Source of the DNA: an uncultured Lachnospiraceae bacterium
GTDB taxonomy: Bacteria > Bacillota > Clostridia > Lachnospirales > Lachnospiraceae
Reading direction: 5' to 3'
DNA: 9,826 nt
NCBI GenBank assembly: GCA_902797785.1
Contig: CADBUD010000206.1
Coordinates: 1 to 9,826, forward strand
Made by a program: the position numbers and the translations under genes. Under the pieces are notes generated by a model. The model saw only the letters and a list, made by a program, of their open reading frames with translations. It made no database searches and had not been told where the DNA came from. Positions 1 through 6,239 of this stretch are shown here, piece after piece (the stretch's first letter is position 1; each line of letters begins with the position of its first letter).

Positions 1-10
1 CCGGCAGGAT

Positions 11-59
11 GCGCAGGAATCCACATAGGAATGGCACTTCGTGCCTGTGGATTCCGCGC
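11..59. repeat. Imperfect inverted repeat / stem-loop at the left edge
   Basis: A 10-bp perfect outer stem is formed by GGAATCCACA (16-25) and TGTGGATTCC (46-55). It is extended by GCGC/GCGC (11-14 and 56-59) with A15 bulged. An inner GGCAC/GTGCC stem (33-37 and 41-45) closes a UUC triloop, and seven bases (26-32) are unpaired on the left side. There is no T-run directly after it, so it is not a classical terminator by itself. It could be part of the 3' end of an upstream gene, a processing hairpin or a dispersed intergenic palindromic element. The inverted repeat is seen directly; its role is not known. Confidence 0.6.
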
Positions 60-85
60 GGGAAACGCTTTAATCAGCGTTTCCC
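60..85. terminator. Perfect 10-bp hairpin, possible terminator of an upstream gene
   Basis: GGGAAACGCT (60-69) pairs perfectly with AGCGTTTCCC (76-85) around a 6-nt loop, directly abutting the preceding stem-loop. The following bases (TATCCTTGTT) are only moderately T-rich, so rho-independent termination is possible but not strong. The location upstream of the first gene fits either the end of a preceding transcript or a 5' leader structure. Confidence 0.35.
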
Positions 86-131
86 TATCCTTGTTGGCGT
101 GAAACAACGAATCTAAGAAGGAGAAACGTAA

Positions 132-713
132 ATGGAATTCTTAAAAATTTCCAAAGGTGCTTATGGATATATTGACGCGAAAAAAAAGAGGCAGCTGTTA
201 TGGACGATGATTTTGTTCGCCATCGTAGGTCTGATTTTTGGAACCGGAGTTTTGATTTATAAAACCAGATTGAATGTATTGACGGTAGCTGCTGTGGTGG
301 GGGTGCTTCCGGCAGCGAAGGCCTTGATTTCCTATGTGGTCCTGTTCCGTTACCATACCTTTGACCGCACGGCGTTCGACAAGATCATGGAGCATGCGGG
401 AACGCTTCTTTTGGGTTTTGACTATGTGATCACTACAGAAAAAAAGGAGTATCCGATTCAGGCGGCAGCTGTTTGTCAAAAGACGATCTGCCTGTTTACC
501 ACACAGCAGGATATGGAAGAAAAACAATGTGTGGAATACATAAAAAACATATTAAAAAGCAATAAGTATGAGGGAAATACAATAAAAATCTATAAGTCGC
601 TCCCAGAATTTTTAGAACGTCTGGATGAAATGAATGACAAACTTTCCGACCATGAGAGAAAGGAACGGGAAGAGCAGGCTGTCCTGGGACTTTTGGGAGC
701 TTTATCTTATTAA
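132..713 (+). CDS. Conserved-type small membrane protein of unknown function
   Basis: This is a 193-aa protein that I cannot assign to a named family with confidence. Two hydrophobic helices are visible at roughly residues 22-43 and 48-72. They are separated by a short basic turn and followed by a soluble C-terminal part of about 120 residues, which ends in a charged, probably helical stretch (about 160-185). There is no cleavable signal peptide: the N-terminus begins with about 20 mostly polar and basic residues. The likely form is a two-pass membrane hairpin with a cytoplasmic C-terminal domain. The ATG at 132 is preceded by AAGGAG (118-123) at 8 nt spacing, which supports this start. The stop lies 35 nt before the RluA start, so the two genes are probably co-transcribed. 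I infer no function. No catalytic motif is apparent, and the two cysteines at about 115 and 120 have no recognisable pattern. Confidence 0.8.
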   Translation: MEFLKISKGAYGYIDAKKKRQLLWTMILFAIVGLIFGTGVLIYKTRLNVLTVAAVVGVLPAAKALISYVVLFRYHTFDRTAFDKIMEHAGTLLLGFDYVITTEKKEYPIQAAAVCQKTICLFTTQQDMEEKQCVEYIKNILKSNKYEGNTIKIYKSLPEFLERLDEMNDKLSDHERKEREEQAVLGLLGALSY

Positions 714-748
714 AAATAAAAAAGAAGGGGACGTTGAGGAGAGAAAAA

Positions 749-1741
749 ATGAAACAGGTCATAGTACAAAAAAATGAAGCAGGACAGAGATTGGATAAGC
801 TTCTTTGTAAAATTTTAAAAGATGCTCCGATGAGCTTTTGCTATAAAATGCTGCGAAAGAAAAATATTACGCTCAATGGAAAAAAGGCGACAGGAAAAGA
901 ACATGTCATGTGCGGGGATACGATTACGTTCTTTTTGTCAGAAGAGACCTTTGACCATTTTATGGGAAGCCAAGATCAAGAGGCCATCTTTAGACCGATT
1001 CGGGAGGCGGTAAGGCTTCGCCAAAGAAAGGAAAAGATTCAGATTGTTTATGAGGATGAAGATATTTTGATCTTTGATAAACCGGCGGGAATGCTGTCCC
1101 AAAAAGCAAATCCACAGGATCTTTCTGCCGGTGAATTTTTGATTACTTATCTGCTGGATACAAAAAAAATAACCTATGAGCAGTTGAATACCTTTGTTCC
1201 AGCAGTCTGTAATCGATTAGACCGGAATACCAGTGGTCTTCTTATGGCAGGAAAATCTCTTGCCGGTTCCCAGTTTCTTTCCGAGATTATAAAAAAAAGA
1301 GAAGTCCGAAAATTTTACCGTTGTATCGTGGCGGGAGAAGTCAAAAAACGAAATGACATGAAAGGATTTCTTTGGAAGGATGAAACGAAGAATCAGGTCG
1401 TGGTAAAAAAAAGGGAGTTCGAGGGAGCTAAAACGATTCGGACCAGATATAAGTCGTTGTGGTATAGGGATGGGGTGACGGAGTTGGAAGTGGAGCTGAT
1501 TACAGGGAGACCGCATCAGATCCGGGCGCATCTGGCATCTGAAGGAACTCCGATTATCGGAGACAAAAAATATGGGGATGAAAAAATCAATGCGGAATTT
1601 CAAAAAAAGGCAGGAATCCAAAGACAGCTGCTGCATTCCTACCGCATCGAGTTCCCAGAGCTGTCCGGTCAGTTTTCCTATTTATCAGGAAAGAAAATCT
1701 GTGGGAATCTTCCAAAAGATTTTTTATACTTTGAGCAATAA
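749..1741 (+). CDS. RluA-family RNA pseudouridine synthase
   Basis: The 330-aa protein isomerises specific uridines in RNA (probably 23S rRNA, as in the RluC/RluD subgroup) to pseudouridine in the cytoplasm. An S4-type RNA-binding domain occupies about residues 10-65 (RLDKLL...NITLNGKKA). The catalytic domain spans about 97-305. It has the signature NRLDRNTSGLL (155-165), in which D158 is the expected catalytic aspartate, and GRPHQIRAHL (253-262). IGDKKYG (270-276) and LLHSYRIEF (294-302) are further family hallmarks. The first residue of the usual HRLD motif is Asn here. An in-frame TTG at 734 would add five residues, but AGGAGAG (738-744) sits just before ATG 749, so 749 is preferred. recU follows after 13 nt. 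The family assignment is firm. The exact target uridine cannot be read from the sequence, so no rlu symbol is given. Confidence 0.95.
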   Translation: MKQVIVQKNEAGQRLDKLLCKILKDAPMSFCYKMLRKKNITLNGKKATGKEHVMCGDTITFFLSEETFDHFMGSQDQEAIFRPIREAVRLRQRKEKIQIVYEDEDILIFDKPAGMLSQKANPQDLSAGEFLITYLLDTKKITYEQLNTFVPAVCNRLDRNTSGLLMAGKSLAGSQFLSEIIKKREVRKFYRCIVAGEVKKRNDMKGFLWKDETKNQVVVKKREFEGAKTIRTRYKSLWYRDGVTELEVELITGRPHQIRAHLASEGTPIIGDKKYGDEKINAEFQKKAGIQRQLLHSYRIEFPELSGQFSYLSGKKICGNLPKDFLYFEQ

Positions 1742-1754
1742 CAGGAGAAAATAA

Positions 1755-2288
1755 ATGGCGACATGGAATTCAAGAGGTCTTCGGGGCTCGACCCTGGAAG
1801 AACTGATCAATCGGACGAATGAAAAATACAGAGAAAAGGGTCTGGCTCTGATTCAGAAGGTGCCTACCCCCATCACCCCTGTTCAGATTGACAAAGAATC
1901 CAGACGAATCACATTAGCATATTTCGAACAGAAAAGTACCGTCGATTACATAGGCGCAGTACAGGGAGTCCCGGTCTGTTTTGATGCCAAAGAGTGCCGG
2001 ACGGACACTTTCCCCCTTCAGAACATTCACGAGCATCAGGTCGAATTCATGAGAGATTTTGAAAAACAGGGCGGTGTTGCGTTCATGCTCATTTTTTATG
2101 TCATGAGAAACCGGTTCTACTATCTTACCTTTGAACAGCTGGATTATTTTTGGGAGAGAGCAAAGCAGGGAGGACGAAAGAGTTTTCGGATGGAAGAGAC
2201 AAAAGAAGAATACTTCATGGAAGGAATGGGAGGAATCGTTCCCTACCTGAAAATGCTGCAAAAAGATCTTTTGAACAGGGAAGCGTAA
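1755..2288 (+). CDS. recU: Holliday junction resolvase RecU
   Basis: The 177-aa protein is a structure-specific endonuclease that resolves four-way Holliday junctions during recombinational repair and chromosome segregation in Bacillota. The N-terminus has the family signature, with GLRGSTLEELINRTN at 8-22 and the PTPITP stretch at 37-42. The nuclease core is of the PD-(D/E)xK type: D64 (in STVDYIG) is followed by D77-A-K79 (in CFDAKE), and E80 comes next. The protein is close to the usual RecU length, although shorter at the N-terminus than the roughly 206-aa Bacillus subtilis form. AGGAG (1743-1747) lies 7 nt before the ATG, immediately after the RluA stop, so translation is probably coupled to the upstream gene in one transcript. 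In Bacillus recU neighbours a penicillin-binding protein gene, which is not the case here. Confidence 0.95.
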   Translation: MATWNSRGLRGSTLEELINRTNEKYREKGLALIQKVPTPITPVQIDKESRRITLAYFEQKSTVDYIGAVQGVPVCFDAKECRTDTFPLQNIHEHQVEFMRDFEKQGGVAFMLIFYVMRNRFYYLTFEQLDYFWERAKQGGRKSFRMEETKEEYFMEGMGGIVPYLKMLQKDLLNREA

Positions 2289-2295
2289 AAAACAA

Positions 2296-2324
2296 GTGAC
2301 AAATTAGGGAAAAAGTATTATGAT
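2296..2324 (+). promoter_or_regulatory. Predicted sigma-A promoter of the his operon
   Basis: GTGACA (2296-2301, five of six matches to the -35 consensus) is separated by exactly 17 bp from TATGAT (2319-2324, five of six matches to the -10 consensus). It lies just after the recU stop. Initiation would be expected near 2331, giving an untranslated leader of about 70 nt before hisZ. The -10 box overlaps the ATG at 2320, which argues against that codon being the hisZ start on this transcript. Confidence 0.55.
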
Positions 2325-2352
2325 AAAGAACACGGGAAATCGTAGAAAGAGA

Positions 2353-2360
2353 AAAGGAGG
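2353..2360 (+). promoter_or_regulatory. Strong Shine-Dalgarno-like sequence in the hisZ leader without a well-placed start codon
   Basis: AAAGGAGG is a near-perfect anti-16S match. No ATG, GTG or TTG follows at a normal 5-10 nt spacing. The closest in-frame candidates are an ATT at 2371 (10 nt), a GTG at 2383 (22 nt) and the ATG at 2404 (43 nt). It may be a chance purine run, a standby ribosome site, or the true site for a non-canonical start. Confidence 0.35.
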
Positions 2361-2403
2361 AAGTTCAAGGATTCAAGGAACTGTGCATCCGCGAACAAAC
2401 ATT

Positions 2404-3618
2404 ATGCAGCAGAGATTACTACATACACCGGAAGGGGTGCGAGATCTTTACGGGGAAGAGTTCGAAAAAAAGAAAGCCATTCAGGAAAAAGTACTGCATC
2501 TTTTGAGCCTCTATGGATATCATGAAATCCAGACTCCGACCTTTGAGTTTTTTGATATTTTCAGCAGAGAAATCGGAACGACCCCATCCAGGGAATTATA
2601 TAAATTTTTTGACCGGGAAGGAAATACCTTAGTCCTTCGTCCGGATATGACGCCTTCCATTGCGCGCTGTGCCTCCAAATATTATATGGAGGAGGAGCTG
2701 CCGATTCGTTTTTCTTATTTGGGAAATACCTTTCTCAATGGGGGAAGTCTCCAGGGAAGGCTGAAAGAAACGACACAGATCGGTGCGGAGCTGATCGGGG
2801 ACGCGTCGGTAGATGCGGATGCGGAGCTGATCGCATTTGTCATACAGGCGCTGCTTGCCTGTGGGTGCAGGGATTTTCAGGTCTCAATCGGTCAGGTCGA
2901 GGTGTTCAAAGGCCTTGCGGAGGAGGCAGGCCTGAGCGAAGAGACAGAGTATGCCCTCCGGGAAAAGATCAGCAACAAAAATATCATTGCGGCAGAGGCT
3001 CTTTTAGAGGAAGCCGGGGTAGAGGAAAAGAGAAAAAAAGCATTCTTAAAAATCCCGGAATTATTCGGTGGATTAGACCGCATCTTAGAAATTCAAAATA
3101 TGTCAGAGCAGGAAAGAGTCCATCATGCCCTGAAAAGATTAAAGGAACTGTATGAGATTCTAAAGTATTATCAGGTAGAACGCTATATTACGTTCGATCT
3201 TGGATTGTTGAGCAAATACAATTATTATACCGGAATTACGTTTCAGGCCTATACCTATGAAGTTGGAGAGCCAATCGCGAAGGGAGGAAGATACGATACG
3301 CTTTTGTCCCATTTTGGAAAGGATTCTGCTGCCGTCGGCTGTACGATCCAGATCGACCAGCTTCTCCTGGCACTGATCCGCCAGAAGAACGAAATTGAAA
3401 CCGCGAAAAAGGAGCGGATTTTGTTATATCAAAAGGAAGCCAGAAAAGAGGCGATTCTCGCAGCGGCGAATTATCGGAAGAACGGAGAGCGGGTGGAACT
3501 GATCCTGATGGCAGAGGATAAGACTATAGAGGATTATCTTGCCTTTGCGAAAAGAAATGGAGTAGAAAAACTGGGAATCATACACATGGATGGAACAGAG
3601 GAAGGACGGACGGTATGA
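2404..3618 (+). CDS. hisZ: ATP phosphoribosyltransferase regulatory subunit HisZ
   Basis: The 404-aa protein is a catalytically inactive paralogue of histidyl-tRNA synthetase. It assembles with short HisG to form the enzyme of the first step of histidine synthesis and carries its feedback response. The class II synthetase-like core is evident. The N-terminus LLHTPEGVRD (5-14) is followed by TPTFEFFD (44-51), motif-2-like LVLRPDMTPSIARC (76-89) and the motif-3 region with YYTGITFQAY (274-283) and GGRYDTLL (294-301). The start is uncertain. The frame is open back to ATG 2320, but the extra 28 residues are basic and non-conserved in character, and a promoter -10 box overlaps that ATG. The codon at 2404 matches where family members begin, though it lacks a good Shine-Dalgarno site. 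GTG 2383 is an alternative. The 3' end overlaps hisG by four bases (ATGA), which supports coupled translation of the two partner subunits. Confidence 0.93.
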   Translation: MQQRLLHTPEGVRDLYGEEFEKKKAIQEKVLHLLSLYGYHEIQTPTFEFFDIFSREIGTTPSRELYKFFDREGNTLVLRPDMTPSIARCASKYYMEEELPIRFSYLGNTFLNGGSLQGRLKETTQIGAELIGDASVDADAELIAFVIQALLACGCRDFQVSIGQVEVFKGLAEEAGLSEETEYALREKISNKNIIAAEALLEEAGVEEKRKKAFLKIPELFGGLDRILEIQNMSEQERVHHALKRLKELYEILKYYQVERYITFDLGLLSKYNYYTGITFQAYTYEVGEPIAKGGRYDTLLSHFGKDSAAVGCTIQIDQLLLALIRQKNEIETAKKERILLYQKEARKEAILAAANYRKNGERVELILMAEDKTIEDYLAFAKRNGVEKLGIIHMDGTEEGRTV

Positions 3619-4256
3619 GATATTTAACATTTGCTCTTGGAAAAGGGCGTCTTGCGAAAAAAACGATGGAGCTTTTTGAACAGATTGGGATTACCTGCGA
3701 AGAGATGAAGGATAAGGATACCAGAAAGCTGATTTTTGTCAACGAGGAGTTAAAGCTTCGTTTCTTTTTGGCAAAAGGACCGGATGTCCCTACTTATGTT
3801 GAATATGGCGCGGCGGATATTGGCGTCGTTGGAAAAGATACGATTTTGGAGGAGGACCGGAAAATCTATGAAGTACTGGATCTGGATTACGGAAAATGCC
3901 GTATGTGTGTCTGTGGACCTCATGAGGCCAGAGAAGTCCTAAAGCATCATGAGATGATCCGGGTTGCCACAAAATATCCAAGGATTGCCAAGGATTATTT
4001 TTACAACAAAAAACATCAGACCATTGAAATGATCAAGCTGAATGGTTCTATTGAGCTGGCACCGATCGTAGGACTTTCTGATGTGATCGTGGATATTGTA
4101 GAGACCGGCTCGACACTCCGCGAAAATGGACTGGAGGTCTTAGAGGAAATCTGTCCGCTCTCTGCCCGTATGGTAGTAAATCCAGTGAGCATGCGGATGG
4201 AGCATGAGAGGATTCAGGAGCTGATCACCAAATTAAGGGAGGTTGTTTTATCGTAA
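3615..4256 (+). CDS. hisG: ATP phosphoribosyltransferase catalytic subunit, short form
   Basis: The 213-aa HisG condenses ATP with PRPP to give N1-(5-phosphoribosyl)-ATP, the committed step of histidine biosynthesis. The length and the missing C-terminal ACT-like regulatory domain identify the short form, which needs HisZ, encoded immediately upstream. The N-terminal FALGKGRLAKKT (6-17), GAADIGVVGKD (65-75) and the PRPP-binding signature around DIVETGSTLRENGL (160-173) are intact. The start ATG overlaps the hisZ stop (ATGA), with AAGGA at 3602-3606. The stop codon lies inside an 11-bp palindrome (4247-4272). Nothing is truncated. Confidence 0.97.
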   Translation: MRYLTFALGKGRLAKKTMELFEQIGITCEEMKDKDTRKLIFVNEELKLRFFLAKGPDVPTYVEYGAADIGVVGKDTILEEDRKIYEVLDLDYGKCRMCVCGPHEAREVLKHHEMIRVATKYPRIAKDYFYNKKHQTIEMIKLNGSIELAPIVGLSDVIVDIVETGSTLRENGLEVLEEICPLSARMVVNPVSMRMEHERIQELITKLREVVLS

Positions 4257-4272
4257 ATACGTTTACGATAAA
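4247..4272. promoter_or_regulatory. Perfect 11-bp palindrome overlapping the hisG stop
   Basis: TTTATCGTAAA (4247-4257) and TTTACGATAAA (4262-4272) are perfect reverse complements around a 4-nt spacer TACG. No T-run follows on either strand, so it is unlikely to be a terminator. The symmetry and 26-bp length resemble an operator for a dimeric repressor. It could instead be an RNA hairpin that shapes mRNA stability between hisG and hisD. The regulator is unknown. Confidence 0.45.
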
Positions 4273-4340
4273 GAAACCATGAACAGGCACAAAATAAGAA
4301 CTTGAAGATTAAAAAACGGTAGAAAGAAGGAAGAAGAGAG

Positions 4341-5633
4341 ATGCGTACTGTAAAATTAACAGAAGAATCTATTGCGAATCTTTTAGAAGAATTATTAAAA
4401 CGAAGTCCGTCACAGTATCCGGAGCAGGAAGCTGCTGTGGCTGAGATCATTTCAGAGATCAGAGCCAGGAAGGACGAAGCCTTATTTGAATATACCAGGA
4501 AATTTGATCGTGCAGATTTAAACGCAGAAAATGTAAGGGTGACAGACGAAGAGCTGCAGGCAGCGTATCAGGAGGTAGATGAAAAGCTGTTGGAGGTCAT
4601 GAGAAAGGCCATTTCCAATATCCGTGAATATCATGAAAAGCAGCTCCGCACGAGCTGGTTCGACTCCAAACCGGATGGAAGCATCTTAGGACAAAAGATT
4701 ACGCCGATTGCCAAAGCAGGGGTCTACGTTCCGGGAGGAAAAGCAGCCTATCCGTCCTCTGTACTGATGAATGTCATTCCGGCCAAGGTCGCCGGCGTGG
4801 AAAAAATCGTTATGACGACTCCTTGCGGAGCAGATGGAAAAGTAAATCCAAATACATTGGTCGCAGCAAAAGAGGCCGGAGTAGATGAAATCTACCGTGT
4901 GGGAGGAGCACAGGCAATTGCAGCCTTAGCCTACGGGACAGAAAGTATACCCAAGGTAGATAAGATCGTCGGACCGGGAAATATTTATGTAGCAATGGCC
5001 AAAAAGGCAGTTTACGGAAATGTCAGCATTGATTCGGTTGCCGGACCAAGTGAAATTCTGGTATTAGCCGATGAAACAGCAAATCCAAGGTATGTCGCAG
5101 CCGATCTGCTTTCTCAGGCAGAGCATGATGAGCTGGCCTCCGCCATTTTGATTACGACAAGCCAGGCTTTGGCAGAACAGGTCTCCAAAGAGGTAGATCA
5201 ATTCGTCAAGGAGCTGTCTAGAAAGGATATTCTGGAAAAATCACTGGAAAATTACGGATATATTCTGTTGGCAGATACCATGGAAATGGCGATTCGGACA
5301 GCAAATGAGATTGCTTCGGAGCATTTGGAAATCGTGACGAAGAATCCGTTTGAGACCATGACAAAAATCAAAAATGCCGGAGCTATCTTCCTTGGAGAGT
5401 ATTCCTCAGAGCCATTGGGAGATTATTTCGCGGGACCAAATCACATCCTTCCAACGAATGGAACGGCGAAGTTCTTCTCACCGCTTTCCGTGGATGATTT
5501 TATCAAAAAATCCAGCATTATCTCGTACTCCAGGCAGGCCTTAGAAGCAGTGCATGAAGACATTGAACGCTTTGCCAAGGCAGAGCAGCTGACGGCGCAT
5601 GCCAATTCGATTCATGTACGTTTTGAATCGTAA
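4341..5633 (+). CDS. hisD: Histidinol dehydrogenase
   Basis: The 430-aa zinc enzyme carries out the last two NAD-dependent oxidations of histidine synthesis, L-histidinol to L-histidinal to L-histidine. All expected active-site residues are present, nearly in Escherichia coli numbering. The zinc ligands are Q259 and H262 (in LLSQAEHDE), D361 (in GDYFAGPNH) and H420 (in TAHAN). The catalytic E327-H328 pair is in ASEHLE. VGPGNIYVAMAK (210-221) and SVAGPSEILVLAD (232-244) are further signatures. The length is normal. The ATG is preceded by AAGGA (4327-4331). The gap to hisG is 84 nt and contains the palindrome at its start, so hisD probably belongs to the same operon, although its expression may be modulated separately. 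Confidence 0.97.
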   Translation: MRTVKLTEESIANLLEELLKRSPSQYPEQEAAVAEIISEIRARKDEALFEYTRKFDRADLNAENVRVTDEELQAAYQEVDEKLLEVMRKAISNIREYHEKQLRTSWFDSKPDGSILGQKITPIAKAGVYVPGGKAAYPSSVLMNVIPAKVAGVEKIVMTTPCGADGKVNPNTLVAAKEAGVDEIYRVGGAQAIAALAYGTESIPKVDKIVGPGNIYVAMAKKAVYGNVSIDSVAGPSEILVLADETANPRYVAADLLSQAEHDELASAILITTSQALAEQVSKEVDQFVKELSRKDILEKSLENYGYILLADTMEMAIRTANEIASEHLEIVTKNPFETMTKIKNAGAIFLGEYSSEPLGDYFAGPNHILPTNGTAKFFSPLSVDDFIKKSSIISYSRQALEAVHEDIERFAKAEQLTAHANSIHVRFES

Positions 5634-5663
5634 TTGTCAGACACATGATTTCTCCACGATATT
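5634..5663 (+). promoter_or_regulatory. Weak candidate promoter upstream of hisI
   Basis: TTGTCA (5634-5639, five of six matches to the -35 consensus) is followed after 18 bp by GATATT (5658-5663, four of six matches to the -10 consensus). A transcript from here would begin inside the structured region ahead of hisI. The -10 match is poor, and the bases are shared with the stem at 5653-5662, so this is only tentative. Confidence 0.2.
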
Positions 5664-5708
5664 CGCAATTTTATGTGGCTTCGCCCCACTTCTTGCTCAT
5701 ATCGTGGA
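5653..5708. repeat. Multi-segment stem-loop in the hisD-hisI gap
   Basis: TCCACGATAT (5653-5662) pairs perfectly with ATATCGTGGA (5699-5708). Nested inside are GCAA/TTGC (5665-5668 and 5693-5696) and GTGG/CCAC (5675-5678 and 5686-5689). An alternative inner closing is GGC/GCC around a UUC loop (77-79 and 83-85 of the 5600 block). This gives a long interrupted stem directly abutting the next hairpin. It is seen directly in the sequence; its function is unknown. Confidence 0.55.
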
Positions 5709-5769
5709 CGGTCATAAAGTCTTCTCTCCACCGACAAGCGAGCTTGTCGTGGAGAAAGACTTTTGACCG
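5709..5769. repeat. Very long imperfect hairpin ahead of hisI, possible weak terminator or attenuator
   Basis: The left arm (5709-5738) and right arm (5743-5769) form 27 base pairs around a CGAG loop. Only three single-base bulges occur, all in the left arm (T5715, C5724, C5731). The stem includes an A-rich left side and a TTTT on the right (5761-5764), so a shorter inner hairpin followed by four T could act as a weak, perhaps bidirectional, terminator. It ends 13 nt before the hisI Shine-Dalgarno site. A dispersed palindromic repeat is an equally possible explanation. Confidence 0.6.
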
Positions 5770-5795
5770 CTGAATCATACATAAAGGAGAAAACG

Positions 5796-6146
5796 ATGGA
5801 AGATATGACATTAAATGCAAAATTTACCTGGCAGGAGTTTAAATACAATACGGATGGGATGGTTCCGGCCATTGTACAGGACGCAGAAAACGGAGAAGTC
5901 CTGATGATGGCATATATGAATCAGGAGGCCTATGAGCATACCCTAAAGACGGGAAAAATGACCTACTATAGCCGCAGCCGCAAGGAGCTCTGGATCAAAG
6001 GAGAGACCTCCGGACATTTTCAGTATGTAAAGGAATTGTATCTCGACTGCGACAACGATACGATCTTAGCCAAGGTCGAACAGGTCGGGGCAGCCTGCCA
6101 CACCGGAAACCGCAGCTGCTTTTACCGCAGTATGCTAGACGCATGA
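5796..6146 (+). CDS. hisI: Phosphoribosyl-AMP cyclohydrolase
   Basis: The 116-aa protein hydrolyses PR-AMP to ProFAR, opening the purine ring in the third step of histidine synthesis. The stretch around residues 59-74 (SRSRKELW...ETSGH) is the family core. DCDND (84-88) supplies the magnesium-binding D84, D86 and D88. C85 together with C101 and C108 (in ACHTGNRSC) forms the expected zinc site. It is monofunctional: no HisE (PR-ATP pyrophosphatase) domain is fused to it, and hisE is not next to it. The frame is open back to TTG 5763, but AAAGGAGA (5783-5790) fixes the start at ATG 5796. It is separated from hisD by 162 nt containing two large hairpins, so transcription may be attenuated or initiated separately. 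Confidence 0.96.
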   Translation: MEDMTLNAKFTWQEFKYNTDGMVPAIVQDAENGEVLMMAYMNQEAYEHTLKTGKMTYYSRSRKELWIKGETSGHFQYVKELYLDCDNDTILAKVEQVGAACHTGNRSCFYRSMLDA

Positions 6147-6180
6147 ACGAAATGACTTGCCATTTTGCTCATAGACAAAT

Positions 6181-6202
6181 AAAACATCCCAGGCCATGTT
6201 TT
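6181..6202. repeat. Short AT-rich stem-loop between hisI and the radical SAM gene
   Basis: AAAACAT (6181-6187) pairs with ATGTTTT (6196-6202) around an 8-nt loop, and one further T follows. The stem is AT-rich and weak, so it is at best a poor terminator for the his operon. I see no clear promoter for the downstream gene in 6147-6239; TTGCCA at 6158-6163 has no good -10 partner. Confidence 0.3.
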
Positions 6203-6239
6203 TAGCAGGACGGGGATAGTGACAGAATAGGAAACTAAA

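Noticed and set aside
1..102. An open frame running in from the left edge to TGA at 100-102, as the end of an upstream gene
   Set aside because: It is too short to judge and consists mostly of the two inverted repeats. No recognisable protein end is visible.
734..748. Upstream TTG start for the RluA gene
   Set aside because: The AGGAGAG at 738-744 serves ATG 749; the TTG would leave only 3 nt after its purine run.
2320..2403. N-terminal extension of HisZ from ATG 2320
   Set aside because: The promoter -10 box overlaps the ATG, the sequence is basic and unlike the family N-terminus, and the conserved start falls at 2404. It is kept as an open question in the findings.
2289..2403. A histidine T-box or histidine-rich leader peptide before hisZ
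   Set aside because: The leader is only about 70 nt from the predicted start. It lacks T-box features and contains no run of His codons.
5645..5773. A 42-codon open frame (ATG to TGA) in the hisD-hisI gap as a possible leader peptide
   Set aside because: It has no Shine-Dalgarno site and only two scattered histidines, and it lies entirely within the inverted repeats, which explain its sequence better.
5763..5795. Upstream TTG start for hisI
   Set aside because: A strong Shine-Dalgarno site (5783-5790) lies between it and ATG 5796, and the extra residues fall in the hairpin.
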